In this document: piece by piece, positions 1 through 9,000 of the stretch
How positions within the stretch are numbered: position 1 is the stretch's first letter
How the letters are laid out: each line of letters opens with the position of its first letter
DNA from: Coemansia sp. RSA 1804
Lineage: Eukaryota; Kickxellomycota; Kickxellomycetes; Kickxellales; Kickxellaceae
Direction: 5' to 3'
Length of the DNA stretch: 13,292 nucleotides
Assembly (NCBI GenBank): GCA_027578815.1
Contig: JANBTH010000643.1
Coordinates: forward strand, 1-13,292
Made by a program: the position numbers and the translations under genes
The notes under the pieces: model-generated
Database searches by the model: none
The model's input: only the letters and a program-made list of their open reading frames with translations
What the model was told of the DNA's origin: nothing

Positions 1-3000
1 ACCTGATCCGTCAGATTCTTGGCCATCTCGTTCACGCTGTCAGTCAGATCCTTCCACGTTCCGTCGACGTTGGGCACGTTGGCAACACCGCCAAGCTTTC
101 CTTCGGTGCCGACCTCGCGGGCAACGCGAGTGACTTCAGACGCAAAGGTGCTGAGCTGATCCACCATTACATTGATAGTGTTTTTGAGCTCCAGCATTTC
201 GCCCTGCACATTGACATTGATCTTCTGCGTCAGATCACCATGGGCAACAGCCTTGGTAACACCGCTGATAGAGCGTACTTGGTCGGTCAGGTTGCGTGCC
301 ATTCGGTTGACATTGTCGGTCAGATCCTTCCAGGTACCGTCAACGCCTTCGACGTTGGCTTCGCCTCCAAGTTTGCCCTCGGTACCGACCTCCTTGGCCA
401 CACGCGAGACCTCAGATGCAAAAGTACTCAGCTGGTCAACCATCGTATTGATTGTTGCCTTCAGCTGACCCATCTCGCCATTGAGTGGAACCCTGACCTT
501 TTGATTCAGGTCACCAGCGGCAACAGCCTTCGTCACATTGGCAATGTCTCGTACTTGGTCTGTCAGATTCTTGGCCATGTTGTTCACGTTGTCAGTCAGA
601 TCCTTCCAAGTCCCAGCTACGCCCTCGACATTTGCAACGCCGCCGAGCTCTCCGTCGGTACCTACCTCTTTGGCCACGCGAGAAACTTCGGACGCAAACG
701 TGCCAAGCTGGTCAACCATCGTGTTGATAGTGAATTTGAGTTCGCCCATCTCTCCCTTCAGCTCTGAGTTGACTGTCTGAGTGAGATCGCCAGCGGCTAC
801 AGCTTTGGTGACAGCTGCAATGTCTCGAACCTGGTTTGTCAGATTCTTCGCCATCTCGTTCACATTATCCGTCAGATCTTTCCACGTACCGTCTACATTG
901 GGTACATTGGCTGTACCGCCCAATTTACCCTCGGTGCCAACATCCTTGGCTACGCGAGTGACCTCGGCAGCAAACGTGCTGAGCTGGTCAACCATCGTGT
1001 TAATAGTCAGTTTCAGCTCCTCCATCTCGCCACTAAGCGGTACCTGCACTTTTCGCGTCATATCGCCGGCAGCAACGGCCTTCGTGACAGCGGCGATATC
1101 TCTGACCTGATCAGTCAGATTACGAACCATCTTGTTGACGCTGTCAGTAAGGCCTTTCCAGGTGCCATCAACGTTTGGAACCTCGGCAATGCCACCAAGT
1201 ATACCGTCAGAACTGACCTCGCGCGCAACTCGAGTAACCTCTGAGGCAAAAATGCTAAGCTGGTCGACCATTCGGTTGATAGTAGACTTTAGTTCGCCCA
1301 TTTCGCCGTTTAGTGGAATTTCGATCTGTCGAGTCAGATCTCCAGCGGCGACGGCCTTGGTCACAGCCGCAATGTCTCTGACCTGGTCAGTCAGATTACG
1401 AGCCATTCGGTTGACATTGTCGGTCAGATCCTTCCAGGTACCGTCAACGCCTTCGACGTTGGCTTCGCCTCCAAGCTTGCCCTCGGTACCGACCTCCTTG
1501 GCGACACGGGAGACCTCGGCTGCGAATGTACTGAGCTGATCAACCATAGTATTAATTGTGGTCTTTAGCCCGCCCATCTCTCCTTTGAGCTCAGAGTTGA
1601 CCTTTTGAGTGAGATCACCCGCAGCCACGGCCTTGGTAACGGTGGCAATGTCTCGGACTTGATCTGTCAGGTTCTTGGCCATTTCATTGACATTGTCAGT
1701 AAGGTCCTTCCATGTGCCGTCAATGCCCTTGACATGGGCCTGGCCACCGAGCTGACCATCAGTACCAACCTCTTTGGCCACGCGAGAAACCTCAGACGCA
1801 AACGTGCTCAGCTGGTCTACCATCGTGTTGATAGTGAATTTGAGTTCGCCCATCTCTCCCTTCAGCTCTGAGTTGACTGTCTGAGTGAGATCGCCAGCGG
1901 CTACAGCTTTGGTGACAGCTGCAATGTCTCGAACCTGGTTTGTCAGATTCTTCGCCATCTCGTTCACATTATCCGTCAGATCTTTCCACGTACCGTCTAC
2001 ATTGGGTACATTGGCTGTACCGCCCAATTTACCCTCGGTGCCAACATCCTTGGCTACGCGAGTGACCTCGGAAGCAAACGTATTGAGCTGGTCGACCATT
2101 CGGTTGATGGTTGTCTTCAGCTCCAGCATTTCGCCCTTGGCATTGACCTCAATCTTCTGAGTTAGATCGCCGTTTGCAACCGCCGTCGTAACCTGACTAA
2201 TGGAGCGAACTTGATCTGTCAGATTCTTGGCCATCTCGTTTACATTGTCGGTCAAGTCTTTCCAGGTTCCGTCAACATTAGGCACATCGGCTTTGCCTCC
2301 GAGCTCGCCGTCTGTGCCAACCTCCTTGGCCACACGAGATACCTCCGACGCAAAGGTGCTGAGTTGGTCTACCATTCGGTTGATAGTAGTCTTCAGTTCT
2401 CCCATCTCTCCGCTCAATGGCACCTGCACCTTTCGCGTCAAATCGCCCGCCGCAACAGCTTTCGTGACCGTAGCAATATCTCTGACCTGGTTGGTCAAGT
2501 TCTGCGCCATCTTGTTGACGTTGTTGGTCAGATCTCTCCACGTGCCGTCAAGGTTCGACAATGATGCCTGGCCACCAAGAATACCGTCGGTGCCAACCTG
2601 GAGCGCAACCGACGACACTGACGATACAATCTCGCGCAGTTTGTCTACCATGTCGTTGATAGTCAGCTTCAGCTCAAGCATCTCGCCCTGCACGTCGACA
2701 TCGACTTTCTTGCTCAAATCGCCATCGGCAATCGCAGTCGTCACAGCAACCACGGAGCGCACCTGGTTAGTCAGATTCATTGCCATGTCGTTGACGTTGT
2801 CGGTGAGATGTCTCCAAGTGCCATGTACGCCCTCCACGTTAGCCTTGCCGCCAAGCTGACCCTCGGTGCCGACCTCTTTTGCAACACGCGTCACCTCAAC
2901 TGCAAATGTGCTAAGCTGGTCTACCATCGTGTTGATTGTTGCCTTCAGCTCGCCCATCTCGCCATTCAGAGGCACCTGCACTTTTCGCGTCAGATCACCG

Positions 3001-6000
3001 GCAGCAACAGCCTTTGTCACCTGCGCAATGTCTCTGACCTGGTCAGTGAGATTCTTGGCCATGCTGTTGACGTTGTCAGTGAGGTTCTTCCACGTGCCAT
3101 CAACGCCCTCGACGTTAGCCTGGCCGCCGAGCTCGCCGTCTGTGCCAACTTCGCGCGCAACTCGAGTGACTTCAGATGCAAACGTACTCAGCTGGTCAAC
3201 CATCGTGTTAATCGTGAACTTGAGCTCCTCCATCTCGCCGCTCAGCGGAACCTGCACTTTTCGCGTAAGGTCGCCAGCTGCAACCGCCTTCGTTACAGCG
3301 GCTATATCTCGCACTTGATCGGTGAGATTCTTGGCCATGCTGTTGACGCTGTCGGTTAGGTCCTTCCACGTGCCGTCAACACCCTCGACATTTGCCACTC
3401 CGCCAAGCTCGCCATCTGTGCCGACCTCCTTGGCGACTCGAGTCACTTCGGCTGCAAACGTGCTCAGTTGATCAACCATGGTGTTAATCGTAAACTTTAG
3501 TTCACCCATCTCGCCCTGAAGATTCGAAGTAACCTTCTGGGTCAGATCTCCGGCAGCAACTGCCTTGGTCACAGTTGCAATGTCGCGTACCTGGTTGGTA
3601 AGGTTTCTGGCCATGTTGTTGACGTTGTCAGTAAGACCCTTCCAAGTCCCGTCAACACCCTCGACGTTTGCTGTGCCGCCCAGCTTACCATCGGTTCCGA
3701 CCTCCTTGGCCACACGTGACACTTCCGACGCAAAGGTACTGAGCTGATCCACCATGGTGTTGATCGTAAATTTGAGCTCCTCCATCTCGCCGCTAAGCGG
3801 CACCTGTACTTTTCGCGTGAGATCGCCGGCAGCAACGGCCTTGGTAACGGTTGCGATATCCCGCACCTGGTCTGTCAGGTTTTTAGCCATGTTGTTGACG
3901 TTGTCAGTCAGACCCTTCCAGGTTCCGTCGACATTCGGAACATTGGCTGTGCCGCCGAGTTTGCCCTCAGTGCCAACCTCCTTTGCAACTCGGGTCACTT
4001 CCGATGCGAATGTGCTAAGCTGGTCGACCATCGTGTTGATAGTGGTCTTCAGCTCCTCCATTTCGCCACTGAGCGGAACTTGCACCTTTAGCGTCAGATC
4101 GCCACTGGCCACAGCCTTCGTGACAGCCGCAATATCTCTAACCTGGTCTGTCAAGTTTTTGGCCATGTTGTTGACATTGTCAGTGAGGCCCTTCCAGGTG
4201 CCGCCCACGTTTGGCACATTGGCTGTACCACCAAGTTTGCCCTCGGTACCAACTTCCTTGGCAACTCGGGTGACCTCGGCAGCAAACGTGCTGAGCTGGT
4301 CGACCATAGTGTTAATAGTCAGTTTCAGCTCCTCCATCTCGCCACTTAGAGGCACTTGCACCTTTCGAGTCAAATCGCCAGCGGCAACGGCTTTAGTGAC
4401 TGCTGCAATGTCACGCACTTGGTCGGTGAGATTCTTGGCCATCTTGTTGACGCTATCCGTCAGATCCTTCCACGTGCCGTCGACATCCTTGACGTTGGCT
4501 TCGCCACCTAGATTGCCGTCGGTACCGACCTCGCGCGCGACTCGAGTGACTTCAGCCGCAAATGTGCCTAGCTGATCCACCATCGTGTTGATAGTAAACT
4601 TGAGGTCCTCCATCTCGCCACTTAGCGGTACTTGAACCTTTCGAGTCAGATCCCCGGCAGCAACGGCCTTTGTGACTGCTGCGATGTCTCGAACTTGGTT
4701 CGTCAAGTGCATTACCATGTCATTAACACTGTCAGTCAGGCCCTTCCACGTGCCGTCAACGTTGGGAACGTTAGCCGTGCCGCCAAGCACACCATCGGCG
4801 CTGACTTCAAGGGCGACTCTAGTGACTTCGGAAGCAAAGATGCTGAGCTGATCCACCATTAGGTTGATTGTAAACTTTAGCTCACCCATCTCGCCATTCA
4901 GCGGAATCTCGATCTGGCGTGTGAGGTCGCCCGCAGCAACAGCCTTTGTAACCCTGGCGATATCTCTGACCTGATCCGTCAGGTTCTTGGCCATGTTGTT
5001 CACGTTGTCGGTGAGATCTTTCCAAGTGCCAGCCACGCCTTCGACATCCGCTTTGCCGCCAAGCTTGCCGTCGGTACCAACCTCTTTGGCTACACGCGAC
5101 ACTTCGGCTGCAAAGGTACTGAGCTGGTCAACCATCGTGTTAATGGTAAACTTGAGTTCACCCATCTCGCCTTTGAGCTCAGAGTTGACCTTTTGGGTAA
5201 GGTCGCCAGCCGCAACAGCCTTGGTAACAGTGGCAATATCCCGCACCTGATCTGTCAGATTCTTGGCCATCTCATTCACGTTGTCAGTAAGACCCTTCCA
5301 CGTACCGCCAACGTTGGGGACATCCGCAGAGCCACCAAGCTTGCCATCAGTACCGACCTCCTTGGCGACTCTGGTGACCTCCGCAGCAAACACACTAAGT
5401 TGGTCTACCATCGTGTTGATAGTGAATTTAAGTTCGCCCATCTCGCCCTTCAACTCAGAGTTGACCTTTTGGGTAAGATCGCCAGCGGCGACGGCTTTCG
5501 TAACAGTGGCAATATCTCGAACTTGGTTGGTAAGATTCTTCGCCATCTCATTCACGTTATCAGTTAGACCCTTCCAGGTGCCGCCAACGTTTGGAACAAC
5601 TGCGGAGCCGCCAAGTTTACCATCGGTTCCGACCTCCTTGGCGACTCGAGTCACTTCGAACGCAAAAGTGTTGAGCTGGTCAACCATAGTATTGATGGTA
5701 AACTTGAGTTCGCCCATCTCGCCCTTCAGCTCAGAATTAACCTTTTGCGTCAGATCGCCAGCGGCAACAGCCTTGGTGACAGTGGCAATATCGCGTACCT
5801 GGTTGGTAAGGTTCTTCGCCATCTCGTTGACATTATCTGTTAGACCCTTCCAGGTGCCGCCAACGTTGGGAACATCCGCAGAACCACCAAGCTTGCCATC
5901 AGTACCGACCTCCTTGGCGACTCGAGTGACTTCGGCTGCGAATACGCTGAGCTGGTCAACCATCGTGTTGATCGTGGCCTTCAATTCCCCCATCTCGCCG

Positions 6001-9000
6001 TTAAGCTCAGAGTTGACTTTCTGTGTCAGATCGCCGGCAGCAACGGCTTTGGTGACAGTCGCAATGTCGCGTACCTGGTTTGTCAGATTCTTCGCCATCT
6101 CATTAACGTTGTCTGTGAGATTCTTCCAGGTCCCATCGACACCCACAACATAGGCCTGGCCGCCGAGCTGACCATCGGTGCCGACTTCTTTGGCCACGCG
6201 GGATACCTCTGACGCAAACATGTTAAGCTGGTCGACCATAGTGTTGATGGTAAACTTGAGGTCTTCCATCTCGCCACTCAACGGAACCTGGACCTTTCGC
6301 GTAAGATCACCGGCAGCAACAGCTTTGGTAACAGTGGCAATATCTCTAACCTGATCTGTCAAGTTCTTTGCCATGTTATTGACGTTATCAGTCAGATCCT
6401 TCCACGTCCCGTCGACGTTCGGCACATTAGCTGCTCCACCGAGCTTGCCCTCAGTACCAACCTCCTTTGCAACTCGAGTGACTTCGGCTGCGAATGTGCT
6501 GAGCTGGTCAACCATAGTGTTGATTGTGGTTTTCAGCTCGCCCATCTCGCCCTTTAGATCTGAATTGACCTTTTGCGTAAGATCACCTGCAGCAACCGCC
6601 TTGGTAACAGTAGCAATGTCTCGCACTTGGTCAGTCAGATTCTTCGCCATGTTGTTGACATTGTCGGTAAGGTCCTTCCACGTGCCGTCGACATTTGGAA
6701 CGTTGGCAGTGCCGCCAAGCTCACCGTCTGTGCCAACCTCCTTGGCCACACGCGACACCTCGGAGGCAAACGTACTCAGCTGATCAACCATTCGATTAAT
6801 AGTCAGCTTGAGGTCCTCCATCTCGCCGCTCAATGGAACTTGCACCTTTCGCGTAAGGTCACCGGCAGCAACAGCCTTGGTAACGGTGGCTATATCTCTA
6901 ACTTGGTCCGTCAGGTTTTTAGCCATGTTGTTGACGTTATCCGTAAGGTCTTTCCAAGTGCCATCGACATTCGGAACATCGGCTCGGCCACCAAGCTTGC
7001 CCTCTGTGCCGACCTCCTTGGCCACGCGAGAAACCTCGGCTGCAAATGTACTCAGCTGGTCGACCATCGTGTTAATAGTGGTCTTGAGTTCCTCCATCTC
7101 GCCACTGAGCGGCACCTGAACTTTTCGCGTAAGATCTCCAGCGGCAACGGCTTTGGTAACGGTAGCGATATCACGTACCTGATCCGTAAGATTCTTGGCC
7201 ATCTTGTTGACGCTGTCTGTCAGGTCTTTCCAGGTTCCGTCAACACCCTTGACATCAGCTTCGCCGCCAAGATTGCCATCCGTGCCAACCTCTCGTGCAA
7301 CACGGGTAACCTCGGATGCAAAGGTGCTGAGCTGATCAACCATGCGGTTAATAGTAGACTTTAGTTCGCCCATCTCGCCATTCAATGGGATTTCAACCTT
7401 TCGAGTCAAATCGCCCGCTGCAACAGCTTTCGTGACAGCAGCAATGTCCCGCACCTGATCAGTGAGGTTCTTTGCCATCTCGTTGACATTATCTGTCAGA
7501 TCCTTCCACGTGCCATCGACACCTTTGACATTGGCTTCACCGCCTAGATTGCCATCTGTGCCAACCTCCTTGGCAACTCGAGTGACCTCAGCTGCAAACG
7601 TGCTCAGCTGGTCAACCATCGTGTTGATAGTCGCTTTTAGCTCGCCCATCTCGCCGTTCAGAGGAATCTCGATCTGGCGAGTAAGATCACCCGCAGCAAC
7701 AGCCTTTGTAACTCTGGCGATATCCCTTACTTGATCTGTCAGATTCTTGGCCATGTTGTTCACGTTGTCGGTGAGATCCTTCCAGGTTCCGTCAACGCCC
7801 TCAACATCAGCCTTGCCGCCTAATTTGCCCTCGGATCCAACCTCCTTGGCAACACGCGATACCTCGGCTGCAAACGTACTAAGCTGATCAACCATCGTGT
7901 TGATTGTAAATTTGAGCTCGCTCATTTCTCCCTTGAGCTCAGAGTTGACCTTTTGAGTCAGATCGCCCGCAGCGACAGCCTTGGTGACGGTGGCAATGTC
8001 TCGGACTTGATCTGTCAGATTCTTCGCCATGTTGTTGACATTGTCGGTAAGGTCCTTCCATGTGCCGTCGACATTTGGAACGTTGGCAGTTCCGCCTAAG
8101 TTGCCCTCAGTACCGACCTCCTTAGCCACGCGAGAAACCTCGGAGGCAAACGTGCTAAGCTGATCAACCATCCCATTGATAGTAGACTTTAATTCAAGCA
8201 TCTCGCCATTCAAAGGGATCTCAACCTTCCTTGTCAGGTCGCCAGCTGCAACAGCCTTTGTGACAGCAGCAATATCGCGAACCTGATCTGTAAGATTCTG
8301 CGCCATGTTGTTGACGTTGTTTGTCAGATCCTTCCAGACACCCTCAACATCGGGCACACGCGCTTGGCCGCCAAGCTCGCCATCGGTGCCAACCTCGCGA
8401 GCTACACGCGACACTTCGCGAGAAAAGGTCTGCAGTCTACCGACCATTTCGTTAATGGTAATCTTTAAAAACTCCATCTCGCCGCGACACGGGACGTCAA
8501 CAATCTTGCCCAAGTCGCCCTCCAGCACCGATGCGGTTACCTCGCTGATGGTTCGCACCTGGCGGGTAATGTTGTAGGCCATTTTGTTGATGTTGGTATC
8601 CAGCTGCTTCCACACGCCCTCGACGCCCGAGGCGCGTGTCTGAGCGCCAAGACGGCCCTCCAGACCAACCTCAATGGCAACACGGGTAATCTCGTTAGTC
8701 AGGTGCATCAGTCGGTCAACCATGCTGTTGATGGTCACCTTGAGCGTGAGCATCTCGCCGTTCAGGTTGGAGGTAACCTTCTGTGTAAGGTCGCCGGCGG
8801 CAACGGCCCGCGTAACCAGACTAATGTCGCGCACCTGGTTAGTAAGATTTTCAGCCATGCAGTTGACATTGTCGGTCATGTCCTTCCACGTCCCCTCAAG
8901 CCCAGCAACATGCGCCTGGCCGCCAAGCTTGCCGTGGATGCCAACCTCGACTGCAACACGTGAGACCTCGCTGGACATGTTGTCTAATTTTGAAACCATC

